DNA of 64,000 nt from Candidatus Kryptobacter tengchongensis (GTDB lineage Bacteria; Bacteroidota; Ignavibacteria; Kryptoniales; Kryptoniaceae). How positions within the stretch are numbered: the stretch's first letter is position 1; every line of letters starts with the position of its first letter. Location of the stretch: contig FAON01000001.1 of NCBI GenBank assembly GCA_001485605.1, forward strand, positions 22,678-86,677. Reading direction: 5' to 3'. Of the stretch, positions 16,560 to 25,630 are shown piece by piece. Position numbers and translations under genes: made by a program. The notes beneath the pieces were generated by a model, which was given only the letters and a program-made list of their open reading frames with translations, was not told where the DNA came from and did not search any database.

Positions 16560-17669
16560 TTATTTGAAACTTCTCAAGACACTTAAAATATAAAGTATGA
16601 AAAAAATGAAATGTAAAGTTCCAGTTATCCATCCAGCCCAACTCCATAACTCAACAGAGACCGTGACGAATAAATCTGTAAAAACTCGTACAATTGTCAT
16701 TAGTTGAAAAAGATAGAACAAGATCCTTGAAGGAATCCTTTTGGGCATCTTTGCAAGCGTTGAACTCAAAACAATTGGCGCATGGGATAAGATCATCGTA
16801 AATATAAATCCCAATCCAATTGAATGAAAAACAACATCTTTTGCAACTGCTTGAATTTGGTTCCATAAGATTATAGAGATACTCGCAAATATAAGCCAGA
16901 GGTATGCAACTATTAAAGTTTCTCTTGCAAACTTATGCAACGCCCCTTGTGCGAGAGCAAAACCTTTAACATAAACAATTATCACAGAGTCGTTATAAAT
17001 CAATCCGATGGAGACAAAAAGTAGGATGATCCCAACAATTTGAACTGGTATAAGATAAAACAGTGAATTAATAATTGAGATGCCAAGATAAACTATTAAA
17101 CTTAAATAAAGAACTTTTGCTGATGTTCTGTTGAAACCAAGTGTTAATTCTATTCTTTCAGCTCCTATTACAGCAATTGCAAATGAAAATCCGGCAAGTG
17201 CGGATTCAATGCTTCCTGCAAGTCCGTCATGTGAGAGTAGGGCAATTGAAAGAGCAACATAGGAGAGGAATTCAATAAGTGGATTCAAAAGATGTTTAAA
17301 TGTTTTGTAGGCAATGAATCTGTGGATTCCCCAGCCAAGAAGTGCTACGATGTTAAGAATTTTGAACAGAGGAAAATCAATGTGAATTAAAGCGGAGGAT
17401 ATTCCCCAGATGTATGGTGTCCAGATAAGCCATTTGACGGGCAAAGCAAACATTCGCTCAAAAATTATCAGTGTCCCAAGAAACGCACCAATCATAAGGT
17501 TTCCGTGTGGGGGCAAAAATTCAGGTATTGAGGGTAAAATAAAACCACGGGTCAATGCAATTCTCCAAATTCCTATCAGGATAGCAAAAACAAAAGAAAA
17601 AATCCCAATTAGCATTGACCCTTTTAAAATTCGTTGAATTCTTTTTGAATTATTTGAAGCAAAACTCAT
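16560..17669 (-). CDS. NnrS-like multi-pass membrane protein
   Basis: The protein is 369 residues with about 11 membrane helices. Near residue 50 it has PPHGNLMIGAFLGTLIIFERM and near residue 285 HSIGLGFIFTMILSHAP. These parallel the GHxQ and HSxxxGF motifs of NnrS, but in a divergent form. I read it as a second member or distant paralogue of the adjacent NnrS protein. It starts four bases after the hemerythrin gene stops, so it is translationally coupled. The specific function is unknown. Confidence 0.6.
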   Translation of the reverse strand: MSFASNNSKRIQRILKGSMLIGIFSFVFAILIGIWRIALTRGFILPSIPEFLPPHGNLMIGAFLGTLIIFERMFALPVKWLIWTPYIWGISSALIHIDFPLFKILNIVALLGWGIHRFIAYKTFKHLLNPLIEFLSYVALSIALLSHDGLAGSIESALAGFSFAIAVIGAERIELTLGFNRTSAKVLYLSLIVYLGISIINSLFYLIPVQIVGIILLFVSIGLIYNDSVIIVYVKGFALAQGALHKFARETLIVAYLWLIFASISIILWNQIQAVAKDVVFHSIGLGFIFTMILSHAPIVLSSTLAKMPKRIPSRILFYLFQLMTIVRVFTDLFVTVSVELWSWAGWITGTLHFIFFILYILSVLRSFK

Positions 17670-17673
17670 AAGG

Positions 17674-18456
17674 TTAACTTTTCTTTGTTATTTTGACACT
17701 CCATATAGTTGGACCTGTAATTGTATATTCCCATTCAAATTTTATTTCTTTTTCAGCTTGGAATTGATAATACAAAGGTTTAGGGTCATGGTCGTTCACA
17801 AGGATGAGGCTTTCGGATGGATTTAATTTGTTAAATTCTTCAAGTATAAAATCATGTCTTTGAACTGGTGGGATATCCCGCACATCAAGTATTTTTGAAT
17901 TTCCGAAAAATTCACTTTTTATTTCGTCAAGTATCCTGTGAAATTCTTCATGTTTCCCCTTGCCAATCTCATTCAATTCAAATTCCTCAAACTTCTCAAA
18001 TAATTCTTTTTGTTTTTGAAGTGAAAGATGCATATCCGCTATGACAAATAAAACATTATTTTCTTTATAAATGTGTTGTTCAAGGAGATTGACATAGCCT
18101 TTTATTGCTTCCGATATCTTCATAAGTGCTGAATTGTTATGAGTCGTTTTATAATTTTGTGCCGATTCCCTGATTATTTTAATGTAGTTCCGACCGAGTT
18201 CATGTTCAGTTAACATTACCTCAATTGGTCCCCCTTCCCTTGGGATACCAGCTTTTTCAAGTTCTGGGAAAAGCATATTCTCTTCTTTTGCGTGATGGCA
18301 TCTGTCGGCAAAAACCGAGAAAAACTCGGTTAATTTTTCAATTTTTTCAATATCTGCTATGTTTTCTTTTTCAATTTTGCTTCTGCATATATCAAGCAAA
18401 AACAAAGCCAAGCGAATTGCCCGATGTTCTTTTTTAAGTTGCTCTGTTGCTGTCAT
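17674..18456 (-). CDS. Hemerythrin-domain protein fused to DUF2249
   Basis: The protein is 260 residues and soluble. Residues 1-170 are a four-helix hemerythrin domain with likely di-iron ligands His11, His55, Glu59, His85, His128 and Glu132. Residues about 190-260 are a DUF2249 domain (ILDVRDIPPVQRH, then PSESLILVNDHDPKPLYYQF). Hemerythrin-DUF2249 fusions accompany nitric-oxide and denitrification genes in many bacteria. Di-iron hemerythrins of the RIC/YtfE kind repair or sense nitrosatively damaged iron centres. First gene of the minus-strand operon, 52 bases downstream of a perfect FNR-type box. The exact reaction is inferred from family and context. Confidence 0.85.
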   Translation of the reverse strand: MTATEQLKKEHRAIRLALFLLDICRSKIEKENIADIEKIEKLTEFFSVFADRCHHAKEENMLFPELEKAGIPREGGPIEVMLTEHELGRNYIKIIRESAQNYKTTHNNSALMKISEAIKGYVNLLEQHIYKENNVLFVIADMHLSLQKQKELFEKFEEFELNEIGKGKHEEFHRILDEIKSEFFGNSKILDVRDIPPVQRHDFILEEFNKLNPSESLILVNDHDPKPLYYQFQAEKEIKFEWEYTITGPTIWSVKITKKS

Positions 18457-18507
18457 GATGAAAATTTCTTTTTGTTTAAATTTAAAAAAATCGCTGTTCG
18501 GGAAACA

Positions 18508-18521
18508 TTGATTTAAATCAA
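18508..18521 (-). promoter_or_regulatory. FNR/DNR-type operator in front of the hemerythrin-NnrS operon
   Basis: TTGATTTAAATCAA is a perfect 14-base palindrome and an exact match to the FNR consensus TTGATnnnnATCAA. On the minus strand it is followed by an AT-rich -10-like stretch near 18478-18486. If transcription starts near 18473, the box is centred at about -41.5, the class II activator position. The opposite-strand S46 peptidase gene has its own weak -35/-10 (TTGAAA 18547, TAATTT 18570), so the box most likely serves the minus-strand operon. Confidence 0.75.
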
Positions 18522-18623
18522 GGATTTTGACGCCACCTGTAAAGACTTGAAATTTAAATTATTTCGTATTAATTTAACTTTGATTTTGATCTTTCTTTGC
18601 AAAAATAAAATTTCGAGGAAAAA

Positions 18624-20798
18624 ATGCTCAAATACTTTAAAAGCCACCTTATACTTTTCCCATTTCTTGTCATTTTATTTCTCACAGGCTGTTCAACCTA
18701 CCAAGCGACAAAACCTGATTATCTCGCTTACCTTGACACTGTAACTGCAGGGCAATTTGATAATGGCAAAATGTGGACATTTGATTATCCTCCAATTGAT
18801 TATTTTAAAAAGACATACAATTTTACTCCGACATCTGATTGGTTTGAAAGAGCACGGCTTTCTGCGCTCAGACTTCCTGGGTGTTCAGCATCTTTTGTCT
18901 CTGAAGATGGACTTGTTATGACCAACCATCATTGCGCAAGAGGAGCTCTTGATGCGGTTAATCGCGAGGGTGAAAATTTACCCGAAACAGGTTTTTACGC
19001 TGCTACGCTTGAAGAAGAAAGGAAAATTCCCAATCATTATGTTGATCAGTTAATTCATATTGAGGATGTAACTGACGAAGTTCAAAAAGCGTTTGAAGAG
19101 GGCAAAACTGATGAAGAAAGGGTTGCAAATAGGGACAGAAAAATAAGAGAGATACAGCAAAGATACTATGAGAGTTTTAAAAGGCTTAACCCAGATGATT
19201 CAATTGTCGTCAGCGTTGTGACATTTTACAATGGCGGTAAATATTCAGCTTATGTTTACAAAAGATACACCGATGTCAGGCTTGTTTATGCTCCTGAGAC
19301 AAGCGTTGCTTACTTTGGTGGGGATCCAGATAACTTTACATACCCAAGATATGACCTTGATGTTGCGTTTTTCAGGGTTTATAAAAATGGCAAGCCATTG
19401 AAGACAAATTATTATTTCCCGTTTAGCAAAACAGGAGTAAAAGAAGGTGATGTTGTTTTTGTAATTGGAAATCCAGGTAGAACAAATCGCTTACTTACTG
19501 TTGCACAACTTGAGTTTTTCAGAGATGTAAGCTATCCTTACACTTTGTCAATGCTTGATAATCTTGTTAAAATTTACAGCGATTTTATTGCAAAGCATCC
19601 GGATAAAAAATTAAAGTACCAAACTCGTTTATTTAGTTTCTCAAACTCTCAGAAAGCGTATACCGGCAGACTTGCAGGTCTTAGAGATCCATACCTTATG
19701 GCAAGGAAACGTGATTTTGAGAAAAAATTTAAAAATGCTGTTTTAAATAATCCCCAGCTCAAGGCGAAATATAGCGATCTTTGGGGTGAAATTGCTAAGT
19801 ATCAAGTTGAAAAAAGGAAATTATTCCCTGAACTTCAAGCATATAATTTTGTTGGACCTGCTAGAAGCGTTTATTTCAGAATTGCGAATGATCTTGTTGA
19901 ATATGCTGAGCAGATGAAGCTTCCCGAGGAGAAAAGGGCGGAATCTTACAAGGGCGAACGCCTTAAAACGACAAAAGCAAGAATTTTCCCACAGGAGATA
20001 GAGCCAGAGCTTGAAAAGGCGATACTTGTTTATCAACTTAGTTATATGAAATCTGTCTTTGGCGATAGAAATCAGGCGTTTAATGAGCTTTTGAAAGGTC
20101 AATCACCCGAGACAGCGGTTGATAACTTGCTTTCGGCGACGATTCTTGCTGATAAAGAAAAAGTTACCGCTCTTCTTGAAGGAAATCCGGATGATATTTT
20201 AAAATCAAATGACCCATTTATTTCGTTCGTCGTTAAAACGAGGAAACAAGCTCAGGAGATAAGAGATAAATATAACTCCATTAGCTCAAAGGAGTCAGCA
20301 AAGCTTCAATTGCTTGGCAGGGCGATATTTGATGTATATGGGACAACAATTCCACCTGATGCAACATTTACCTTGAGAATAGCAGATGGAGTTGTGAAAA
20401 GTTATGAATACAATGGAACAATTGCTCCACCGGTTACAACATTTTATGGGCTGTACGATAGACATTATTCATTTAATTCAACTGAAAGAACAGATTGGCA
20501 ACTGCCCGAAAGATGGAAAAACCCACCTTCAACATTTGATTTAAGCACACCACTTAACTTTGTCGCAACAAATGACATAATTGGTGGAAATTCTGGAAGC
20601 CCAGTAGTCAATAAAGATCTTGAAGTTGTAGGATTAATTTTTGATGGGAATATTGAGAGTTTACCGGGTGATTTCATCTATGTAGATGAAAAGAACAGGG
20701 CTGTTGCAGTTGATGTGCGTGGAATAATTGAAGCATTGAAGCATATTTATAATGCAGATAGATTAGTTGATGAACTTCAATATGGAAGGATCAAATAG
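18624..20798 (+). CDS. S46-family dipeptidyl peptidase (DPP7/DPP11-like lipoprotein)
   Basis: The protein is 724 residues. It has a lipoprotein signal (lipobox FLTGC) and is likely periplasmic or cell-surface. The chymotrypsin-like catalytic pieces of S46 are visible. They are LVMTNHHCARGAL (His102/His103), the Asp-containing GGDPDNFTYPRYDLDVAFFR, and the serine motif GGNSGSPVVN (Ser657). S46 enzymes cut dipeptides from peptide N-termini and feed amino-acid-using Bacteroidota. DPP7 and DPP11 differ in the residue that reads P1, and I cannot assign it without a structural alignment. The gene is divergent from the hemerythrin operon. Confidence 0.92.
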   Translation: MLKYFKSHLILFPFLVILFLTGCSTYQATKPDYLAYLDTVTAGQFDNGKMWTFDYPPIDYFKKTYNFTPTSDWFERARLSALRLPGCSASFVSEDGLVMTNHHCARGALDAVNREGENLPETGFYAATLEEERKIPNHYVDQLIHIEDVTDEVQKAFEEGKTDEERVANRDRKIREIQQRYYESFKRLNPDDSIVVSVVTFYNGGKYSAYVYKRYTDVRLVYAPETSVAYFGGDPDNFTYPRYDLDVAFFRVYKNGKPLKTNYYFPFSKTGVKEGDVVFVIGNPGRTNRLLTVAQLEFFRDVSYPYTLSMLDNLVKIYSDFIAKHPDKKLKYQTRLFSFSNSQKAYTGRLAGLRDPYLMARKRDFEKKFKNAVLNNPQLKAKYSDLWGEIAKYQVEKRKLFPELQAYNFVGPARSVYFRIANDLVEYAEQMKLPEEKRAESYKGERLKTTKARIFPQEIEPELEKAILVYQLSYMKSVFGDRNQAFNELLKGQSPETAVDNLLSATILADKEKVTALLEGNPDDILKSNDPFISFVVKTRKQAQEIRDKYNSISSKESAKLQLLGRAIFDVYGTTIPPDATFTLRIADGVVKSYEYNGTIAPPVTTFYGLYDRHYSFNSTERTDWQLPERWKNPPSTFDLSTPLNFVATNDIIGGNSGSPVVNKDLEVVGLIFDGNIESLPGDFIYVDEKNRAVAVDVRGIIEALKHIYNADRLVDELQYGRIK

Positions 20799-20921
20799 AT
20801 AAGCTTTAATTGTGGTGATTTGTTTGGCATTTTTTAGATTTGATGAGAAAACCCACTATATTTTAGTGCCTGCTTTTAAGACCAAGGTTGATATCTGATT
20901 GAAAACAAGCTTTAAATGATT

Positions 20922-20947
20922 CCCCCTCTTCAGGGATGAAGAGGGGG
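20922..20947. repeat. Strong intergenic hairpin
   Basis: CCCCCTCTTCA (20922-20932) pairs perfectly with TGAAGAGGGGG (20937-20947) across a GGGA loop. No T run follows on either strand, so it is not a classic terminator. Its C/T-rich arm resembles the palindromic units at 45981-46213 and the terminator at 3951. It may be a single member of a dispersed palindromic family. Confidence 0.6.
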
Positions 20948-20985
20948 TGTTCAAAAATTTTATTTCAAATTAAAAATTTCCCATT

Positions 20986-22521
20986 ATGTTTTTTAAAAAG
21001 CCGATCCCGATTCATACAAAAATAATTATCGCTTTGATCCTCGGTGCAATTTTCGGGGTTATTTTCAGTGTTGATACTCATAAGTTGAAAATAATAACGA
21101 GAACGGATAAGGGTGAGGTTAAAAGCATAGTTGAAAGATGGGAAAAGGCTGAGTTTATTCTGCACGATTCCAAAAAAGAATTTACATCTGATGATCAAAG
21201 CAAGATAATTAAATTTTTTCGTGATTTGCCAAAATCTGAAAAATCAAATGTGGTTTTGATCTTTTATAAAAAGTCATCAAATAATCAATTTCGGGAAACG
21301 CAGTTGATAAAGTTTGAGAATATCATTGATGTCCAAAAGGTTAAAACCATTGCGATAGAGATAAAACCAATTGGGACAATTTTTGTTCGCTTGCTAAGTT
21401 TTCTTGCGATCCCGCTTGTGATAGCTTCACTTATAGTTGGTTCAGCAAGTTTGGGTGATATTAGAAAAGTTGGAAGAATTGGGGGTAAAACGCTTGGTTA
21501 TTATATCATTACCACATCGCTTGCGATTACAATCGGGCTTATTTCAGCTAATTTGATTAAACCTGGAGAGAAAATTTCTGCAGATATAAGAGATAGAATT
21601 GCTTCTGAATATCAAGCGGATGTCTCGGAGAAAATACAGCAGGAGCTCGGGGTTGATGTAATTGATTTTTTAGTCAACATTGTCCCGACAAACCCGATAA
21701 ACGCGATGGCAAATGGGAATATGCTTCAAATTGTTTTCTTTGCAGTTATATTTGGTCTTACTTTAACTATGATTGATAACAGCAAATCTGAATCTGTTAT
21801 TAGATTTTTTGATGGTGTGAGCGATACAATGATAAAAATGGTTGACCTTGTGATGAAGATAGCACCGTATGGGGTTTTTGCTTTGATTTCAGCGACTGTT
21901 GCGGAGTTTGGATTCGGGATTCTATCAACATTGTTGTGGTACATTGTCACGGTTTTGATTGGATTGTTAATTCATTTGCTTGGTGTTTATTCATTTGCTG
22001 TAAAATTTCTTGGGAAAATGAATCCGTTGAAATTTTTCAAAGGGATGAGAGATGCTCAAATAATTGCGTTCAGCACAAGTTCAAGTGCTGCCACTTTGCC
22101 AGTTAATTTTGAATGCACCGAAAGAAATCTTGGCGTTCCAAAACAAATTACAAGTTTTGTCCTCCCACTTGGTGCGACAATAAACATGGATGGAACTGCG
22201 CTTTATCAGGGAGTCGCTTCTGTCTTCATAGCACAGGTTTATGGGTTTAATCTTGATATAACCCAACAACTTACAATTGTTCTCACTGCAACGCTTGCTT
22301 CAATTGGGACTGCTCCTGTCCCTGGAGTTGGTATAATCATGCTTGTTATGATTTTAAAAGCAATTCATATACCGGCGGAGGGGATTGCGCTTATTCTCGG
22401 TGTCGACAGAATTCTTGATATGTGTCGGACTGTGGTAAATATCACCGGTGACGCAACAGCTGCGGTCATCGTTGCGAGGAGCGAGGGGTTAATGAAAAAC
22501 GACGAGAAAAATGAGGTTTAA
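20986..22521 (+). CDS. Dicarboxylate/amino acid:cation symporter (DAACS/SLC1 family)
   Basis: The protein is 511 residues and polytopic. Family landmarks are present: the serine-rich hairpin AFSTSSSAATLP, NMDGTALYQG, the second hairpin IGTAPVPGVG, and the substrate-binding DRILDMCRTVVNITGDA. It should bring in glutamate/aspartate or C4-dicarboxylates with Na+ or H+. Usual bacterial members have about 420 residues. The excess is a hydrophilic stretch (about residues 31-116) between the first two membrane helices, which would be periplasmic. The start has no clear ribosome site. It overlaps the next gene by 11 bases. Confidence 0.9.
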   Translation: MFFKKPIPIHTKIIIALILGAIFGVIFSVDTHKLKIITRTDKGEVKSIVERWEKAEFILHDSKKEFTSDDQSKIIKFFRDLPKSEKSNVVLIFYKKSSNNQFRETQLIKFENIIDVQKVKTIAIEIKPIGTIFVRLLSFLAIPLVIASLIVGSASLGDIRKVGRIGGKTLGYYIITTSLAITIGLISANLIKPGEKISADIRDRIASEYQADVSEKIQQELGVDVIDFLVNIVPTNPINAMANGNMLQIVFFAVIFGLTLTMIDNSKSESVIRFFDGVSDTMIKMVDLVMKIAPYGVFALISATVAEFGFGILSTLLWYIVTVLIGLLIHLLGVYSFAVKFLGKMNPLKFFKGMRDAQIIAFSTSSSAATLPVNFECTERNLGVPKQITSFVLPLGATINMDGTALYQGVASVFIAQVYGFNLDITQQLTIVLTATLASIGTAPVPGVGIIMLVMILKAIHIPAEGIALILGVDRILDMCRTVVNITGDATAAVIVARSEGLMKNDEKNEV

Positions 22522-23626
22522 AAGTTTAATGGGAATTACATTGGTTAAATCTCTAATTTTAATTTTTTCATTCTTGTTTTACGGAATTAGCCCTGAATCA
22601 TATGTTTATCGCTATGATGTTCAACACAGTGGAGTTTACCGTGGTGAAAAGTTTCCAACACTTAATAAGTTGAAATGGAAATTTAAAACAAACGGGACAA
22701 TTTACTCAACCCCAGCTATTGCTGAAATGAGCGTTTTCTTTGGCTCAAATGATGGAAATTTTTACAGCATTGATTTTAAAACAGGAAGATTAAAATGGAA
22801 ATTTAAAACAGGTAATACAATTGAGACATCACCAGTGTATTTTGACGGCAAAATTTACTTTGGTTCAAATGATAAATACTTTTACTGTCTTGATGCGAAA
22901 ACCGGGAAAATGCTATGGAGATTTAAAGTTGAGGGTTGGCTTATGAGTTCACCAATAATTGTTGATGATATTGTCTATTTTGGTTCAGGTGAAGGAGTTC
23001 TTTATGCGGTTTCAGCTCTAAATGGAAATCTCATTTGGAAATTTCAGGCACAAAAGGCGATTTATTCCTCTCCTGCCTATTACGATGGGAAGATTTACTT
23101 TGGTTCGCTTGATAAGAATTTTTATGCGGTTGATTCAAAAACTGGAAAACTTGTTTGGGTGGTTCCAACTGGTGGAATGATAAATGCTTCCCCTGTAATT
23201 TCTTCAGGGATTGTTTTTTTTGGTTCCCATGATGGGAATTTATATGCTGTTGATTCAAAAGCTGGATGGATCAGGTGGAAATTTCAAACACGAGGTCAAC
23301 TTACTCAAACCCCAGCAGTTGATGGTAAAGCTGTTTATTTTAGTTCCGCTGATGGCATACTTTATATTGTGTCATTAGATGGGAAGCTTATTTGGAAAAT
23401 AGCGCTTGATGCAGTTTCAATATGGAGCCCACCGATTGTGAGCGGTGATTATATTTATGTTTGTGTGAATACATCAACCTATTCAGGTGTTTATAAATTT
23501 AATCGGATGACCGGGAAAATGGAGTCAGCATTTGATTTAGGACATCGGGCATTTGCTTCGCCGGTAATTGCTTATGGTGTTTTGTTTGTTGGGGCAAAGG
23601 ATGGATATTTGTATGCAATTGAGTAA
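22511..23626 (+). CDS. PQQ-type beta-propeller protein
   Basis: The protein is 371 residues with an N-terminal hydrophobic export signal. It then consists of about seven repeats of the pattern YFGSxDGxxYxxDxKTGxxxWxF, the beta-propeller blade seen in PQQ dehydrogenases and in the BamB outer-membrane assembly lipoprotein. The calcium and PQQ-binding residues of quinoprotein dehydrogenases are not evident, so it is more likely a structural or binding propeller. There is no lipobox Cys. Its ATG lies inside the end of the symporter gene, suggesting coupled translation. Confidence 0.8.
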   Translation: MRFKSLMGITLVKSLILIFSFLFYGISPESYVYRYDVQHSGVYRGEKFPTLNKLKWKFKTNGTIYSTPAIAEMSVFFGSNDGNFYSIDFKTGRLKWKFKTGNTIETSPVYFDGKIYFGSNDKYFYCLDAKTGKMLWRFKVEGWLMSSPIIVDDIVYFGSGEGVLYAVSALNGNLIWKFQAQKAIYSSPAYYDGKIYFGSLDKNFYAVDSKTGKLVWVVPTGGMINASPVISSGIVFFGSHDGNLYAVDSKAGWIRWKFQTRGQLTQTPAVDGKAVYFSSADGILYIVSLDGKLIWKIALDAVSIWSPPIVSGDYIYVCVNTSTYSGVYKFNRMTGKMESAFDLGHRAFASPVIAYGVLFVGAKDGYLYAIE

Positions 23627-23676
23627 TTCTTTATCTTGTTAAGGCAAAAAAATTAAAAACGAAATTTTAATCACTA

Positions 23677-24330
23677 TTGATAGCGCTTTTTGCTGGCATA
23701 ATTTTCGGAGTTATCATCTCAGTGCCAATTGGACCGATAAATCTTACGATTTTGACGAAGGGAATGAGAGATGGTTTTAAACCTGCTTTTTGGACAGGTG
23801 TGGGTTCTGCGACAATGGAGTTTTTATATTGCCTTCTCGCGATGTTTGGTATGGGTGCATTGGTTGAGCATTCACTTGGAAATATAATCGTTCAGATTTT
23901 CGCATTCTTGATTCTTTTCATCTTTGGATTTCGTAATCTTATAGTTCATCCGAAGAAGATTTATAACGGTGAGTTTGCACTTAATAATGGAAATGGTAAG
24001 CTCAATTTCATCAAGAAACATCACATTCATAACACCTTCCTTGTTGGAGCGGTATTATATGCTTTGAATCCAACATTTATAATTTTCTGGATAACCATCG
24101 CAGGTTTTGTTCAATCAACAAGCTTGATTGGAAATTCACTTGACAACTTTTTATTCGCACTTGGGGTTGGGCTTGGGGTTGTGCTTTGGTTTTATTTGTT
24201 GCTAAAGTTTGTTCATAACATCATTGAGTTCAGAACAAAAACAGTTGCTCGCTTTCATCGCATTTCAGGAATAATCATACTTGGCTTTGCTTTTTATCTT
24301 GCTTTTGAAATTCTGAAAAAATTAATATAA
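23677..24330 (+). CDS. LysE-family exporter
   Basis: The protein is 217 residues with six membrane helices. The N-terminal VPIGPINLTILTKGMRDGFKPAFWTGVGS is the LysE/RhtB signature: a PxGP motif followed by an RxG-rich loop. Members export amino acids or small cations. The substrate cannot be told from sequence. The only possible start is the TTG at 23677, since a stop codon lies nine bases upstream in frame. A short gap separates it from the propeller gene upstream and ogt downstream. Confidence 0.8.
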   Translation: MIALFAGIIFGVIISVPIGPINLTILTKGMRDGFKPAFWTGVGSATMEFLYCLLAMFGMGALVEHSLGNIIVQIFAFLILFIFGFRNLIVHPKKIYNGEFALNNGNGKLNFIKKHHIHNTFLVGAVLYALNPTFIIFWITIAGFVQSTSLIGNSLDNFLFALGVGLGVVLWFYLLLKFVHNIIEFRTKTVARFHRISGIIILGFAFYLAFEILKKLI

Positions 24331-24341
24331 AAAAGGGGGAT

Positions 24342-24845
24342 ATGCTTTATTGTACATCGTTTGAGTCAATTATTGGGGTAATTTACATCGCCTCTTCCGA
24401 AAAAGGGGTCTGTAAAATTTCCCTAACCCATGCTTCCGCTGATGAATTTAGGACCTGGATAAAAAGACATTTCCCCGAACATGAAATTGTTGATAGCAGG
24501 CAACAAAATAAGGAAGCGATTGAGCAAATTAGGCTTTATCTTGCAAGAAAGCTGAGAAAGTTTGACCTTGAAATTGACATGATTGGGACTGAGTTTCAGA
24601 AAAAAGTTTGGCGTGAGACGATGAAAATTCCGTATGGAGAAACAGTGACATATTCAACGCTTGCCAGAAGAATTCATAAGCCAAATTCTCAAAGAGCTGT
24701 TGGTAACGCACTTGGGGCTAATCCATTGCCAATTGTGATCCCTTGCCATCGTGTTATTGCTTCAGATGGGTCGCTTGGTGGCTATACTGGTGGAATCAAA
24801 ATAAAAGAATTTTTGCTTGGTCTTGAGGGAGCAAGGAATATTTAG
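24342..24845 (+). CDS. ogt: Methylated-DNA--protein-cysteine S-methyltransferase
   Basis: The protein is 167 residues. It has the alkyl-acceptor motif IPCHRVI with active Cys135, the DNA-binding helix segment YSTLARRI, and RAVGNALGANPLP. It removes methyl groups from O6-methylguanine in a suicide reaction. The N-terminal domain lacks the Ada-type zinc Cys cluster, so it is the stand-alone Ogt form. AAAGGGGG precedes the ATG by a few bases. Its 3-prime end overlaps the start region of the next gene. Confidence 0.93.
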   Translation: MLYCTSFESIIGVIYIASSEKGVCKISLTHASADEFRTWIKRHFPEHEIVDSRQQNKEAIEQIRLYLARKLRKFDLEIDMIGTEFQKKVWRETMKIPYGETVTYSTLARRIHKPNSQRAVGNALGANPLPIVIPCHRVIASDGSLGGYTGGIKIKEFLLGLEGARNI

Positions 24846-25602
24846 AATTCTTTTTATTTTAAGCTTTGTTTCCGTTTTAAGTGCGCAAGTTAAAGTGGTT
24901 GAATCAAGTGGGTTGAACTTTAAATGTTTGACCGCAAGCTTTTACGAGCCGAAAATGGGGGTTATGAAATATCTTGATAGAAACAGCTTAAAAGTTGACA
25001 TCGGGAATTCACTTGATTTAATTGAGGTGAAAAATAAAAATTATTCCATTAGCTTCGGGGCAGATTTTTTTGCTTATGTTCTTGTCAATAATCATGGTTT
25101 TTTAATTTTGAGGGTTGAGGCAATTGATGGTTTCTTTGGTGGGAATATGAGTGTGAGAAAAGGCAATTTTTCATATCGTTTAAGGATTCTTCACCACAGT
25201 GCGCATCTTGTTGATGAGTATGGGGAGTTAGATAGGAAGCCATTCCCATTTACAGGTGAATTTGCTGATTTAATTTTTGCTTTTACGGACAAATTTTACA
25301 GGCTATATGGCGGTCTATCATATATGTTCAGAATAAAGCCATCCGATGTTAGAAAGTTCTATTTTCAATCTGGACTTGAACTTTTCAAAGACTTAGATTC
25401 ATTTGTGTTCATTTTTGCTTATGATGTTAAATTTATTGATGAGATTTTATCTTTTAATTTGACAGCGGGGGTAAAACTTGGGCGATGGAATTCAAGAGGA
25501 GTTTTAATTTATTTCGTGTTTTACGATGGTTTTGATATTTATGGACAATACTTTAATTTAAAAAGAAAATTCACTGGTTTAGGTTGTTCATTTGAGTTTT
25601 AA
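24817..25602 (+). CDS. DUF1207-like outer-membrane protein
   Basis: The protein has up to 261 residues from the TTG at 24817; no ATG is available before the signal peptide (ILFILSFVSVLSAQ), so the exact start is unsure. The mature part is made of alternating amphipathic strands with aromatic ends, typical of an outer-membrane barrel. The segment LRILHHSAHLVDEYGELD resembles the conserved H-x-S-x-H-L-x-D-E block of DUF1207 proteins. Function unknown. It overlaps the end of ogt, and its stop overlaps an alternative start of the methyltransferase gene. Confidence 0.6.
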   Translation: MVLREQGIFRILFILSFVSVLSAQVKVVESSGLNFKCLTASFYEPKMGVMKYLDRNSLKVDIGNSLDLIEVKNKNYSISFGADFFAYVLVNNHGFLILRVEAIDGFFGGNMSVRKGNFSYRLRILHHSAHLVDEYGELDRKPFPFTGEFADLIFAFTDKFYRLYGGLSYMFRIKPSDVRKFYFQSGLELFKDLDSFVFIFAYDVKFIDEILSFNLTAGVKLGRWNSRGVLIYFVFYDGFDIYGQYFNLKRKFTGLGCSFEF

Positions 25603-25630
25603 AATTAATACGAAGTGGCGAGATGAAAAA

